This document shows, one piece after another, positions 17,777 through 26,795 of a DNA stretch of 44,570 bases. The number at the start of each line of letters is the position of its first letter. The stretch's first letter is position 1. Location: contig CANIWJ010000018.1 in the NCBI GenBank assembly GCA_947471035.1, positions 1 through 44,570 of the forward strand. The letters run 5' to 3'. The notes beneath the pieces are model-generated. The model made no database searches and had not been told where the DNA came from. It saw nothing but the letters and a program-made list of their open reading frames with translations. The position numbers and the translations under genes were made by a program. This DNA comes from Verrucomicrobiota bacterium. Its GTDB lineage: Bacteria; Verrucomicrobiota; Verrucomicrobiia; Opitutales; Opitutaceae.

Positions 17777-18631
17777 ATGCCCGGCGATTACGTGTGTTTC
17801 GTCTTTGATAACGGGTCGTTTAGACCCGACGCGACGCGTGCCTTACGTGCCTTGGCCGCGCGTTTGGAGCCCGCCTTGGGCAGGCCGGTGCGGGCCGTTT
17901 CCCTACTGCATTCGACGCGAATCCCGGCAGAGGAGCTGGACGGGGTGCCCGCGCAGCTTTTGGAAACGGCGCTCGATGCGTGGCTAGCCGAGCAGCCAAG
18001 TGGCACGGCGCTGTTGTTGCCGTTATTTTTCGGACCTAGCGGGGCCTTGGTGGATTATGTACCGGAGCGGATGGCGGCCCTGGCCAAGAAACATCCGCAC
18101 GGACGAATGATTTTGGCCGACGCGCTGGTGCGGCCGGACGAACCGGTGAATGAGTTGGTCGAAATTCTGGCGGATCGGGCCCGGGCGGCGGCGGCGGCGC
18201 GGGGTTGGGACCGGCCCAAGGTGGTTTTGTGCGATCACGGTACCCCGTTGCCCAGCGTGACGGCCGTGCGCGACCGACTGGGCGCGGAATTGGCCACAGC
18301 ATTGGCGTGGGAGTTTGCCGAGGTGGGCGTGGCCTCGATGGAGCGGCGCGAAGGTGAAGCGTATGCGTTTAACGAGCCCTTGCTCGCACGGCGACTGACG
18401 GAAACACCCTTTGATACCGGTAACGTCGTAGTGCTGTTGCAGTTTTTATCTCCAGGCCGTCATGCGGGTCCGGGCGGGGATATCGCGGAGATTTGCGCTC
18501 AGGCAGAGGCTGCACGGCCGGAATTGCGCACCGCCATGAGCGAGCCGATCGCGGACGACGCGCGTCTGGTGGGATTGCTGGTACGGCGCGCCCGGCAAGC
18601 GCTGGATCGGACTGCGTCGGGGGTGATCTAG
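17777..18631 (+). CDS. CbiX/SirB-like two-domain chelatase-family protein
   Basis: A 284-aa protein made of two related class II chelatase domains. The C-terminal half keeps both metal-binding histidines expected of CbiX, in [11 protein letters not shown] and [14 protein letters not shown]. The N-terminal half has the same layout ([31 protein letters not shown]), but both histidines are replaced, by Asn and Gly. Family members insert Co2+ or Fe2+ into sirohydrochlorin for cobalamin or siroheme. No other corrin or siroheme gene is in the window. The ATG at 17777 gives a clean N-terminus. Its stop shares CTAG with the stop of the convergent regulator. Confidence 0.8.
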   Translation: MPGDYVCFVFDNGSFRPDATRALRALAARLEPALGRPVRAVSLLHSTRIPAEELDGVPAQLLETALDAWLAEQPSGTALLLPLFFGPSGALVDYVPERMAALAKKHPHGRMILADALVRPDEPVNELVEILADRARAAAAARGWDRPKVVLCDHGTPLPSVTAVRDRLGAELATALAWEFAEVGVASMERREGEAYAFNEPLLARRLTETPFDTGNVVVLLQFLSPGRHAGPGGDIAEICAQAEAARPELRTAMSEPIADDARLVGLLVRRARQALDRTASGVI

Positions 18632-19278
18632 CCGATGGGCTTGCGCGGGGTGATGATGCCGACCTCGACCGCGTAGCGGGTAAGGCTGGCGACGTCGTGC
18701 AAATTGAGTTTCCGCATCAAGTTGGTGCGGTGGTTGTCCACCGTTTTCACGCTGATATCGAGGCGGGAGGCGATTTCCTTGGTGCTGTTGCTCTCGGCGA
18801 CGAGTTGGAGGATTTCGCGTTCGCGGTCGGTGAGGAAATCCGCGCTTTGGCTGGAGCCGGGATTGGCCACGACGTTGCGCAGGAGCGAGGCGACGGCAGG
18901 CCCGAAATAGGTGCCACCGCCGGCGACGGTGGCCAGACCTTTGCGAAATTCGCTCAGGCCGGCGGTTTTCTCAACGAAGCCATGCGCGCCAACCTCAAGC
19001 ATCTCACGCACCAGCACCGGATTTTCGTGGCCGGAAAAAACCAGCACGCGGACATTGGGCAGGGTTTTTACGAGGCGACGCAGCAGGTCCACGCCGTTCA
19101 AGCCGGGGAGCTTGGCGTCGAGTACGAGGAGGTCGGGCTTGGTTTCCAGGCAAAGGGCCAGGGCGGTCTGGCCGTCGCCGCTTTCACCGACCAGCTGGTA
19201 GTTTTTGTCCATATGCAGCAGCTCGATCAACATCTCTCGGATCGCGGTTTGGTCTTCGATAATGACAAGTCGCTTCAT
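18628..19278 (-). CDS. NarL/FixJ-family response regulator, orphan
   Basis: A 216-aa regulator with a receiver domain (acidic pair in VIIEDQTA, phosphoacceptor D54 in [12 protein letters not shown], Lys in FVEKTAG) and a LuxR-type helix-turn-helix ([22 protein letters not shown], then [17 protein letters not shown]). No histidine kinase is adjacent, so it is an orphan and its partner is elsewhere. It is divergent from the lipoprotein at 19328 with a 49-base gap, and that gene may be a target, but this is only positional. Confidence 0.93.
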   Translation of the reverse strand: MKRLVIIEDQTAIREMLIELLHMDKNYQLVGESGDGQTALALCLETKPDLLVLDAKLPGLNGVDLLRRLVKTLPNVRVLVFSGHENPVLVREMLEVGAHGFVEKTAGLSEFRKGLATVAGGGTYFGPAVASLLRNVVANPGSSQSADFLTDREREILQLVAESNSTKEIASRLDISVKTVDNHRTNLMRKLNLHDVASLTRYAVEVGIITPRKPIG

Positions 19279-19327
19279 GGGTGTAATCTAAAGGTAAATC
19301 GCGGGGGCAATATCTGATAAACAGCCA

Positions 19328-19825
19328 ATGTTACGTTTCACGCAAACGCCAAGTTCACTTCTAATACGCCAGTTGACGGCGATGAGTGTATTTGTCGTGC
19401 CTTGGTGGCTGGCGGGTTGCGCGGCCCCGAACGATCAACCGGCCGGGGTGGTGCGCGATGCGAGCGTACCCCCGCCCAGCACCAATGTTACGCGCAACCA
19501 AGCGTGGCGCGATGCGGAGGCGATCGCGAGTCTCGACCCGAATCGATTAACGGTAATTGGAGCCGGGGTATCCATGCGTCCAATTTACGGGGAAAATACC
19601 GTTCTGGTTTTGCAAAAAGTCCCTTACGAAAGCCTGAGCGCGGGCATGAATGTGGCCTACCGGAATCAGCATGGCGGGGTGGTACTGCACCGCCTGATCG
19701 CGCGGGATGCGCGAGGCTGGCGGGCGGTCGGTTTTAACAACGAGGTCGAGGATTACGAGCGGGTGACGCCGGAGAATCTGCTCGGTACGGTCTATGCCGC
19801 CTTCGCCAACGCGGACGTGAAATAG
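19328..19825 (+). CDS. Lipoprotein with S26 signal-peptidase-like core
   Basis: A 165-aa protein with a lipoprotein signal ending in LAGC (Cys 31) and a Pro-rich linker. The rest follows the S24/S26 peptidase pattern: GAGVSMRPIYGENTVLVLQKV contains the Ser-Met-x-Pro nucleophile motif, AGMNVAYRNQ matches the usual GDvVvyr strand, and VVLHRLIARD places a His where Sec11/SipW-type enzymes have theirs, instead of the Lys of LepB. The end, FNNEVEDYERV, resembles GDNN..D. It could be an active Ser-His peptidase facing the periplasm, or a binding protein derived from one. I know of no described lipoprotein of this design. Confidence 0.65.
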   Translation: MLRFTQTPSSLLIRQLTAMSVFVVPWWLAGCAAPNDQPAGVVRDASVPPPSTNVTRNQAWRDAEAIASLDPNRLTVIGAGVSMRPIYGENTVLVLQKVPYESLSAGMNVAYRNQHGGVVLHRLIARDARGWRAVGFNNEVEDYERVTPENLLGTVYAAFANADVK

Positions 19826-19840
19826 GCTTCGCCAGTGGCC

Positions 19841-20527
19841 TCAGCGTCGGCGCGTGGCGCAGACGACTTTCACGGGTTGGGGCAGCCAAGAGGCTCCGCA
19901 AGATAGGACGGTGGCCTCGGTGTCGGCCCCCCAGGTGGAGAGGATCGGAAGGGCGGTGGCGAGTTCCTCATCGGCGCGGTCTCCTTTGAGCGCGAGCAAG
20001 CGTCCGCCCACCCGCAGGTGGGGAAAACACCATCCGGCCAAGGTATCGAGCGAGGCCACGGCTCGTGACGTAACCACGTCGGCGGCGCAGGCGGGGATCA
20101 GGTGCGCCTTGCCGCGCCGTACGCTGACGCGGGGGTCGAGTTGGTAACGCTTGATCATTTCGTGGAGAAAGGAGCAGCGGCGCTCCAGGGGCTCCACCAG
20201 GATGATTTTCAGGTCGGGCCGCACCAGTGCGAGTACCAGGCCGGGCAGGCCGGCGCCGGTGCCGATGTCGGCGACGGTTTCCCGGTCGTGAATGGCCTCG
20301 GCGAGCGCGGCACAATTAAGCAAGTGACGATCCCATAGTCGTGACACTTCGCGCGGCCCAATCAAGCCGCGCACGACCCCGGAGGTAGCAAGCTGCTGCC
20401 CGTAGTCTTGCAGCCGGGCCAAAATTCCGGGAGCGAAGCGCGTCGTGGCCTCGGGCGGAGGCGGGGGCAAGGGCTCGGGGGTGGGGGATTCGGCGCGCGG
20501 GGCGTGGTCGGCGGGACGGTCGGACAT
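19841..20527 (-). CDS. rsmG: 16S rRNA m7G527 methyltransferase RsmG (GidB)
   Basis: A 228-aa SAM-dependent methyltransferase with the RsmG hallmarks: LWDRHLLNCAALAE, the SAM motif VADIGTGAGLPGLVLAL, LVEPLERRCSFLHEM, and VVTSRAVASLDTLAGWCFPHLRVGG followed by LALKGD. It methylates G527 of 16S rRNA. Odd is a Pro-rich N-terminal extension of about 30 residues (TPEPLPPPPPEATT) before the usual start of the fold; since no internal ATG follows at the right place, the extension may be real. Confidence 0.95.
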   Translation of the reverse strand: MSDRPADHAPRAESPTPEPLPPPPPEATTRFAPGILARLQDYGQQLATSGVVRGLIGPREVSRLWDRHLLNCAALAEAIHDRETVADIGTGAGLPGLVLALVRPDLKIILVEPLERRCSFLHEMIKRYQLDPRVSVRRGKAHLIPACAADVVTSRAVASLDTLAGWCFPHLRVGGRLLALKGDRADEELATALPILSTWGADTEATVLSCGASWLPQPVKVVCATRRR

Positions 20528-20671
20528 GGGAATAGTGCGCTTAGTTGGCTGGGTTCCCTCGCTGGTCGCTAGCCGAAAGTGTGAGAGCGCGGTGAAAACC
20601 GGTATTCACGCGAGGCCGGGACTCGGCGTTGCCTTTTTCGGGGCAGCAACTTTCTGTGTGCGACCCCTTTC

Positions 20672-22399
20672 ATGTTTTCCCGCCGTCTTCGTCACAAACT
20701 GGCTCACGCTTGGACCGTGAGTTTACCTTGGATTTTTTCCCTGCTCGGGATGGCTGCGCTTAGCGGCTTGTGGTACTTTCTGGCCAACACCGGCCCGGGA
20801 TCAGCTGTGGAGCCCGGGGCGAATTTGCCTGCGGCGGTCACGGACGCCGAGTTTGAACGCAAAGTCGCCGAGGTGGCGGGCATCGAGCAGCGGTTCAAAT
20901 CGTTTGAGGCCGCCGGTGTCGTTTCGGACGAGGCGCTCAGCGTGTTGAGCGAAGCGGTGGAAAAGCAGCGCGCGATTGCCCGTTCGCCACGCTATGGCGA
21001 CTACGCCCAGCAACAAACTTTGGAGCGACTGGAGGGCGAACTGGCCACCGTGCGCGCCCGTCGCGAGCTCGACCAGATCGAGCGTCTGATGCGGGCGGGA
21101 GAAGAAGATCAGGCGGCCATGCGGCTTACCGAGTCGGAAGAGGCCTATAAGACCGCGCTTCAACTCCAGCGCGGCATTAATACGGGTAGCGCGGCTTCGC
21201 GTTATAAAAACTATGTTCGCGAGGCGGAAATCGAGCGGGCGTTGGTATCCTTGCGCGTCTATCCTTTGCACAGCGAGAAGGAGGCGGCCTTGGCCAAGGC
21301 CCGGACCGCGGTTGACGAAAAACGCTGGGCTGACGCGCTCGCGGCCTACACCGCCGCGCGCGATGCTCTGAGTAAAATCAACCAGGACTTTGCCCGTACG
21401 CGTTACGCCAATCTTTCGGAATTCGACCGCATCGAGGCGGAGATCTCTTCGCTCAACGCGGCTGGCATCGCCAAGGAGGTGGATCAACGTGAGCAGGCCG
21501 GCGATGTCGCGGAGCGTGCGGGGCAGATTAGCGAGGCGGCGGACCTGTATGCCGAGGCGTTGGCGCGGCAGCAGCAAATCAACCAGCTTTACAGCAAGAG
21601 CCGCTTCATGTCCTCCACCCGGATCGAGGCATTGGAGGTGAAGCTCCAGACCGCGCGCTCTCAGCCGCTGGCGTCCGAGCTCGCGCGGCTGGATCGCAGT
21701 TTAGGCGATGATTTGCGCCGTCGCCGCTTGGTCGCGGTGGATCAGGCTTTGCCTGAAGCGCTGCGCTTGACCGAGCGACTGGCGACCGAGTTTCCGCGCA
21801 GTCGTTACGTGGACGGGGCCATCCGTATCAAGCTGAGTTATCTCGGCTTGAAACGGGAGGAACTGCGGCGTCTGCAAGACGAGGCCTTTGACCGCTTGCT
21901 GCCCTTGATCGGTTTGCGCGACCGCTTGATGCTGGGTTCGGAGACTTCGCAGGGTCTTTATCAGGCGGTCATGAATACCAACCCGAGCCGTAATCCGGGC
22001 CGTTCCATGCCGGTGGATTCGGTCAACTGGAATGACGCCCAGGAGTTTTGCACCCGCCTGGGTTGGATCCTTGGGTTGCCGGTGCGCTTGCCCACGATCG
22101 AGGAGTATAAAATAGCGTTGGGAGACAATGCAGGCGAAGTTCGCAGCGCGGCCGGCGTCGGCAAGGTCGGCACGACCGATGGCGGTCGGCCCAACCCGAA
22201 TGGCTACCGTGATTTGCTCGGTAATTTGGCCGAATGGCTGGCAACCTCAGCGGACGCCACTCGTGCTCCGTTGGCTGGCGGCAGTGTGCTGGATATGCCT
22301 GAGGTTATCGCCAAGCTGCCGATGGAAGATCGGGCGAAAATTGATCGAGCCCGGCATATCGGGTTTCGATTCGTGGTGGAACTACCGCTGAATCGTTGA
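20672..22399 (+). CDS. Membrane-anchored coiled-coil protein with SUMF1/FGE-like domain
   Basis: A 575-aa protein. One N-terminal membrane helix (about residues 16-38) is followed by roughly 360 residues of mostly helical, charged sequence with several alike segments rich in Ala, Glu and Arg (for example AGEEDQAAMRLTESEEAYKT and AGDVAERAGQISEAADLYAE), which suggests TPR-like or coiled-coil repeats. The last ~160 residues match the formylglycine-generating-enzyme fold: SQGLYQAVMNTNPS, VDSVNWNDAQEFCTRLG, LPTIEEYKIA, GNLAEWLATSAD and IGFRFVVE. The catalytic cysteines of true FGE are absent, so it is probably a binding module. The next gene follows after 9 bases. Confidence 0.8.
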   Translation: MFSRRLRHKLAHAWTVSLPWIFSLLGMAALSGLWYFLANTGPGSAVEPGANLPAAVTDAEFERKVAEVAGIEQRFKSFEAAGVVSDEALSVLSEAVEKQRAIARSPRYGDYAQQQTLERLEGELATVRARRELDQIERLMRAGEEDQAAMRLTESEEAYKTALQLQRGINTGSAASRYKNYVREAEIERALVSLRVYPLHSEKEAALAKARTAVDEKRWADALAAYTAARDALSKINQDFARTRYANLSEFDRIEAEISSLNAAGIAKEVDQREQAGDVAERAGQISEAADLYAEALARQQQINQLYSKSRFMSSTRIEALEVKLQTARSQPLASELARLDRSLGDDLRRRRLVAVDQALPEALRLTERLATEFPRSRYVDGAIRIKLSYLGLKREELRRLQDEAFDRLLPLIGLRDRLMLGSETSQGLYQAVMNTNPSRNPGRSMPVDSVNWNDAQEFCTRLGWILGLPVRLPTIEEYKIALGDNAGEVRSAAGVGKVGTTDGGRPNPNGYRDLLGNLAEWLATSADATRAPLAGGSVLDMPEVIAKLPMEDRAKIDRARHIGFRFVVELPLNR

Positions 22400-22408
22400 G
22401 CCGACACC

Positions 22409-24238
22409 ATGCGTTTACGCGCCACCTGGCTGGTCGTTTTGCTTGGCTTGTCGGGGCGATTTAACGCGACGGCGCAGACGATACCTGAGACGTGGTTAAG
22501 CGCACCGCCCGGTTTAGCGCAGGCGCAAGCGATTGAGGAGGGGGCCAGCCGGTATGGGTGGCCGGACATGGCGGCCGCGTTGCGCAGTTCGGCCCTAGCG
22601 GTGTATGCGCGCGGCAACCTGCCAGTGGCGGAAGCATGGCGCAATGTCGCTCGTTGGGCGGTGGCTTGGGCCGAGCCGACCGAGGATCATTTGGAGCGAT
22701 GGCGGGCCGCGATGAAGTCGGCCGGGGGGCCGGCAGAGTCAGCGGAGGCCGCAGAGGTCGAGCGGCCCCGTATCGAGCAAGCGGTGGCGGGCGCGATGGC
22801 GGCACCGCTGCGCCAGTGGGTGCTGGCTAATCCGACGTTTTCCGCCGAGTACTTTGAACTCGAGAGCGGGTTGGATTTACGCCCCAAGGTTTATGAGATT
22901 TTAAGCGAGTTACATGGGGCAGACCGGTCGCTTTTCGCCACTTACGCCTCGCTGGCCACGGCAATCGCCTTGGTTTACGATACCCGACCACCGCCGGAAT
23001 GGCCGCATTGGCAGGTGCGTGCTGAGGTCTTGCCGCGTCGCTTGGCCAAGCCGTCGGAGGCTTTTGCCTATTTTGTGGGTCTGGATCGGTCGGCGAAAAG
23101 TTTACAGCCCTTGTCCAAATTGAACGCAGCCGAACTGCGCTTTCTGGTCGATCTGGCCGTGCCTGAAGAGGAGCGCCGCTGGGCCTTGGAGCGAGTGAAA
23201 ACCCCGCTCTCCAAATTGGAAGCAACCTACACCGATATTCGCTACCGTGAAGACCGCATTCAGCAGGGAGCGTATGTCTGGCCGGGGAAGGATTACTCGT
23301 TGGCGGAAATTCTGCGCGAGGGCGGGATTTGTGTGGATCAGGCTTATTATGCAACCCAAGCTGGCAAGGCGCGAGGCGTGCCGACCTTGCTTTTTTCCGG
23401 CGCGGGCAAAGACGGGCGTCACGCTTGGTTCGGTTATCTGGGGGTGGGGAAAAAGTGGAAAATGGATGCGGGGCGTTATGCGGATCAGCGCTTCGTGACC
23501 GGCGGTGCGATCGACCCCTTGAGCTGGACCGAGATTTCAGATCATGAAATCGCGTTTCTGAGCGAGGGCTTTCGTAACGAACGCAATGCCCGCGAGGCAG
23601 CGGTGCATGCCGGCTTCGCCCGCTGGCGACTGGCGGACGGCAATCGGACCGGGGCGGAGCAGGCGGCGCGCACGGCCGTCCGGCTGGAGCGTCGCACGCT
23701 GGAGGGGTGGAACATTTTGCTGGAGTTGCGGGCCGAGCCGGGTCGCGAGCGCGAGGCCATAGCGTATGAGGCGGCGGGAGGGCTGGCGAGTTATCCCGAG
23801 TTGCAGGCTCGGTATCTGGCCGTGGCGACCGATAGTTTGCGGCGTCGCGGTGAAGGAGCCCGGGCTGATTTTGAGGAACGGGAGCGAATTCGTAAATTTC
23901 GCGCCACACGGGATGATCTTAGCGTGCAGCAAGTCGCCGAGCAGATGACGCGCGCACGAACGGAGCAAAGCATCGAGCAGCAGATTAAACTTTACGGCAC
24001 TCTGTTGCGTCAGTTTGGCCGGGGCTCGGGCACGGCGATGTGGGATGAGGTGGTGCTTCCTTTCCTGAATCACTTGGTAAAGAAGGGTATGCTCAAGGAA
24101 GCGCGGGTGGCATTGCGCACTGCGCGGGAGCAGATGGCGGTGTCACCGGATTCGCAGACCTGGACCGAGATGGCGACGGTGGAGGCACGCATGGCGGCCG
24201 AGGAGAAAGATCCTACGAAGCCAACAACCAGCCCTTAA
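22409..24238 (+). CDS. Secreted transglutaminase-like protein with TPR-like C-terminus
   Basis: A 609-aa exported protein with signal peptide (MRLRATWLVVLLGLSGRFNATAQ). The middle region shows the transglutaminase-like Cys-His-Asp layout: Cys in REGGICVDQAYYATQAGKARG, His in GRHAWFGYLGVG and Asp in WKMDAGRYADQRF, spaced as in that superfamily. The C-terminal ~220 residues are helical and Arg/Glu/Ala-rich, TPR-like. Transglutaminase-like proteins include proteases and crosslinking enzymes. It is tightly linked to the SUMF1-like membrane protein upstream, and I infer they act together in the envelope. Substrate unknown. Confidence 0.75.
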   Translation: MRLRATWLVVLLGLSGRFNATAQTIPETWLSAPPGLAQAQAIEEGASRYGWPDMAAALRSSALAVYARGNLPVAEAWRNVARWAVAWAEPTEDHLERWRAAMKSAGGPAESAEAAEVERPRIEQAVAGAMAAPLRQWVLANPTFSAEYFELESGLDLRPKVYEILSELHGADRSLFATYASLATAIALVYDTRPPPEWPHWQVRAEVLPRRLAKPSEAFAYFVGLDRSAKSLQPLSKLNAAELRFLVDLAVPEEERRWALERVKTPLSKLEATYTDIRYREDRIQQGAYVWPGKDYSLAEILREGGICVDQAYYATQAGKARGVPTLLFSGAGKDGRHAWFGYLGVGKKWKMDAGRYADQRFVTGGAIDPLSWTEISDHEIAFLSEGFRNERNAREAAVHAGFARWRLADGNRTGAEQAARTAVRLERRTLEGWNILLELRAEPGREREAIAYEAAGGLASYPELQARYLAVATDSLRRRGEGARADFEERERIRKFRATRDDLSVQQVAEQMTRARTEQSIEQQIKLYGTLLRQFGRGSGTAMWDEVVLPFLNHLVKKGMLKEARVALRTAREQMAVSPDSQTWTEMATVEARMAAEEKDPTKPTTSP

Positions 24239-24247
24239 CGAAAGGGC
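24231..24247 (+). terminator. Weak stem-loop at 3' end of transglutaminase-like gene
   Basis: GCCCTT and AAGGGC form a 6-bp stem with loop AACGA, overlapping the stop codon. A T-rich run does not follow directly, so termination efficiency is doubtful. Confidence 0.3.
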
Positions 24248-24319
24248 ATAGGTAAGGGGTTTCTCTAATCGGCGGAACACATTCTGGCCAAACGTCAGTT
24301 TATGTGCGGGAAAGCACAC

Positions 24320-25255
24320 ATGGCTTTATCTCCTGCCGTGCATGCTCGTTTGGTTGCCACCGTGACCCTAAACCCCGCGATTGATCGCACGATCGTGGTT
24401 GAGGACTTGATACCTGGCTCGGTCAACCGAGCCCGGTGGAGCGGAGAACGCGCCGGGGGCAAGGGCGTGAACGTGGCGGCCGCGCTTGCGGAGCGGGGGC
24501 AGCGGTGTCTGGCGCTGGGATTTTTAGGCGCGGATAACGCGGAGGTTTTTGAACGCTTTTTTTCCGGGCTTGGTATTGAAGACCGGTGTGTGCGTTTACC
24601 GGGCGCGACGCGAACCGGGCTGAAGATAGTCGATCCGGTGCGAGGCGTGACCACGGATTTGAATTTCCCCGGACTCACACCCACGGCGGATAATCTGGCC
24701 GACTTGGGCCGAAGCATTGATGCCGTGACGATGGACTGGTGTGTGTTGGCCGGCAGTTTGCCGCCGGGAGTGCCGGCAGATTTTTATGCGGAAACGATCC
24801 GGCGCCTGCGCGTCCGAGGCGTGCACGTGGGCATCGATACCAGCGGGGAGGCGCTACGGCGGGCGGGGGCGGCGAGACCGGATTTTATTAAACCGAATGT
24901 GCACGAGCTGGCGGAACTCGTTGGCCGAACTGTGCCTGATTCGGCGGCAGTGGAGGCGGCGGCGAGCGAGCTGTGTGCGCTCGGAGTGGGTTTGGTAGTG
25001 GTTTCGTGCGGGGCGGACGGGGCGGTATTCACGACCGCAACGCAGCGGGTATGGGTGAAGCCACCGATGATCGCAGTACGCAGCACGGTAGGGGCGGGCG
25101 ACGCGATGGTGGCGGGGGTGGTGGCTGCGCAACTGGCGGGGCTTTCACTGGAAGAAACTGGGCGGCTGGCCACTGAATACGCCTTGCGAGTTCTGCTGCG
25201 AGGCGAGACACCGGAGAAAATAGCCGAGGCTATTAGCGGAGTGCACGTGGCTTGA
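24320..25255 (+). CDS. fruK: 1-phosphofructokinase-type PfkB kinase (FruK-like)
   Basis: A PfkB-family sugar-phosphate kinase of 311 aa (317 if the ATG at 24302 is used; GGGAAAG ahead of the second ATG favours the shorter form). Motifs: TLNPAIDRTIVVE at the start, GGKGVNVAAALAERG, FIKPNVHELAELVG, and the ATP/anion-hole signature STVGAGDAMVAGVVAA with catalytic Asp. This layout fits the 1-phosphofructokinase/tagatose-6-phosphate kinase group, which phosphorylates fructose-1-P or a similar sugar phosphate. No PTS fructose transporter is nearby, so the exact substrate is open. Confidence 0.85.
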   Translation: MALSPAVHARLVATVTLNPAIDRTIVVEDLIPGSVNRARWSGERAGGKGVNVAAALAERGQRCLALGFLGADNAEVFERFFSGLGIEDRCVRLPGATRTGLKIVDPVRGVTTDLNFPGLTPTADNLADLGRSIDAVTMDWCVLAGSLPPGVPADFYAETIRRLRVRGVHVGIDTSGEALRRAGAARPDFIKPNVHELAELVGRTVPDSAAVEAAASELCALGVGLVVVSCGADGAVFTTATQRVWVKPPMIAVRSTVGAGDAMVAGVVAAQLAGLSLEETGRLATEYALRVLLRGETPEKIAEAISGVHVA

Positions 25256-25368
25256 GGTAGAGGCCTGATATTCGGTTTGAATGTCGCATGGGTAGTCTGT
25301 CCGTTTGGATGCGCGATGTCGTTTCCGCGTTGGACAAGAGAGGCGGGCTGTTGCTCCGTGTCTGTCAC

Positions 25369-26172
25369 ATGTCTGACATTCTACCCAGCGATCCTCAGTC
25401 ATCCGGTCTCGAGGTGCGGACCCGCTACGTGCGGGAGCGCAATGTACTCGTGGCGCAGGCAACCCTGAGCGAGCTCTACGTCGATTATTACCTGCATCTC
25501 GGGGAGAACAAACTGAAGCCTGACCCGGCGCACGATGCGGTGTTTAAACGGGCGCTGGCGGTGTTCGTCTTGCACTGCGCCTCGCGGCCGCAAAACGAGA
25601 TCACGGCTTGGACGATCAACCTGCAGGAGCCCCGGGTGAATTTATTCCTCACCGGCAACAACACCATCGGCGCGATCACCGGGCGGATTTTCGCCGAGAA
25701 CGTGAAAGAGTTTCCCGAAAACCTGTTTTATTCTGACGTCATTCGCGGTGCGGAGCCGAAGCGGCGCAGCGTAGTGCAGTTTACCAGTGGGGATCCGGTG
25801 GTGGGCGCGGAGACGTTTTACGCCCGCAGCGAGCAGCGTCCGGTGCGGTTTTTTCAGCTCGCCGAGGAGGAGTTCGCTTTGGTGACGGAGCACCCGGATT
25901 GCGACCGTCCTTGGTTTGAGGCGCTGAATGCCGAGGCGGTGCGAACCTTGGAGACCCGCGAAACGGCGACGCCGATGGAAACGCGGCATTATCGCTGGCA
26001 TTGCGGCTGTAATCAGGAACGGATGCTCCAGGTGCTCGCGCCGGTGATGAAACAGGATGCCGAGGGGCTGTTTGGCGCGACGGATTCGTTGACCATTCAT
26101 TGTCCGCGCTGCGCCGCGCTCCACACCGTGACGCGCGAATCGCTGGAAGCCTACGTGGCGGAGCATCCGTGA
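25369..26172 (+). CDS. hslO: Hsp33-type redox chaperone (HslO)
   Basis: A 267-aa protein ending in the Hsp33 zinc-redox module: C212-x-C214, 30 residues, then C245-x-x-C248 (WHCGCNQER, HCPRCAALH). In Hsp33 these cysteines hold Zn2+ when reduced and form disulfides under oxidative stress, unlocking holdase activity. The N-terminal domain is divergent but keeps the outline (VAQATLSELYVDYYLH; RPVRFFQLAEEEFALV). The frame opens at an ATG at 25288; I prefer the ATG at 25369 because the added 27 residues look unlike the family. Its stop overlaps the next start (GTGA). Confidence 0.88.
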   Translation: MSDILPSDPQSSGLEVRTRYVRERNVLVAQATLSELYVDYYLHLGENKLKPDPAHDAVFKRALAVFVLHCASRPQNEITAWTINLQEPRVNLFLTGNNTIGAITGRIFAENVKEFPENLFYSDVIRGAEPKRRSVVQFTSGDPVVGAETFYARSEQRPVRFFQLAEEEFALVTEHPDCDRPWFEALNAEAVRTLETRETATPMETRHYRWHCGCNQERMLQVLAPVMKQDAEGLFGATDSLTIHCPRCAALHTVTRESLEAYVAEHP

Positions 26173-26795
26173 GCGAGGTCTGGAAAGCTATCCTCGAAGG
26201 CTTCACTGCCTCCACTCCGCTCGATCTGCTGAACCTGGTCTTGGGGGTGGCGGGGGTTTGGCTGATGACGCGTCGCAGCTTGTGGGCGTTCCCGGTCGGA
26301 CTGGCAGCGGTTACGGTGCAGGGAATTTTGTTCTGGCAGGCAAAACTCTATGCGGACGCGAAGTTGCAGGGCTTTTTTTTCGGGTGTCTCGCTTATGGCT
26401 GGTGGCACTGGGCAAAGCCACAGGACGAGACGGCTGAATTGCCGGTGACCCGGCTGAGCTGGCGCGCACGTGGTCTCGGCGTGGGTTTGGCGGCGGCGCT
26501 GACCGTGACTTGGGGCGCGTGGCAGGCGGCCTACACCGACGCGGTGATGCCGTATCGGGATACATTTATCGCCTCGTTCAGTCTGCTCGGCCAAGTCTGG
26601 CAGGTGCGTAAGCGGGTGGAAAACTGGCCGGTGTGGACAGCGGTGAACACGGTCGCGGTCGTGAGTTATTGGTCGGTGGTGGGGGCGTTTACCGCGTTTC
26701 TTTACGCGATTTTTCTCGTGCTGGGGTTACTCGGTTGGCGGGAGTGGAGCCGTATGCTGCGGACTGGAGAACGTGGTGGAGGCAAGGGCGTATGA
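26169..26795 (+). CDS. pnuC: Nicotinamide riboside/mononucleotide transporter PnuC
   Basis: A 208-aa protein with about seven membrane helices. Family features include LDLLNLVLGVAGVWLMTRRSLWAFPVG near the start of the fold (the N-terminal part of the motif), FGCLAYGWWHWAKP and the final NWPVWTAVNTVAVVSYW. PnuC facilitates uptake of nicotinamide riboside. The GTG start at 26169 overlaps the hslO stop, and its own stop overlaps the NadR-type kinase start (ATGA), so uptake and phosphorylation are translationally coupled. The frame is open further upstream only inside hslO. Confidence 0.93.
   Translation: MSEVWKAILEGFTASTPLDLLNLVLGVAGVWLMTRRSLWAFPVGLAAVTVQGILFWQAKLYADAKLQGFFFGCLAYGWWHWAKPQDETAELPVTRLSWRARGLGVGLAAALTVTWGAWQAAYTDAVMPYRDTFIASFSLLGQVWQVRKRVENWPVWTAVNTVAVVSYWSVVGAFTAFLYAIFLVLGLLGWREWSRMLRTGERGGGKGV

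Noticed and set aside
18493..19317. 274-codon forward frame across cbiX end and the NarL-type regulator
   Set aside because: Antisense to a clearly recognised response regulator; no motif of its own.
22827..23909. 360-codon reverse-strand open frame
   Set aside because: Antisense to the transglutaminase-like gene, Pro/Arg-rich, no motif or ribosome site.
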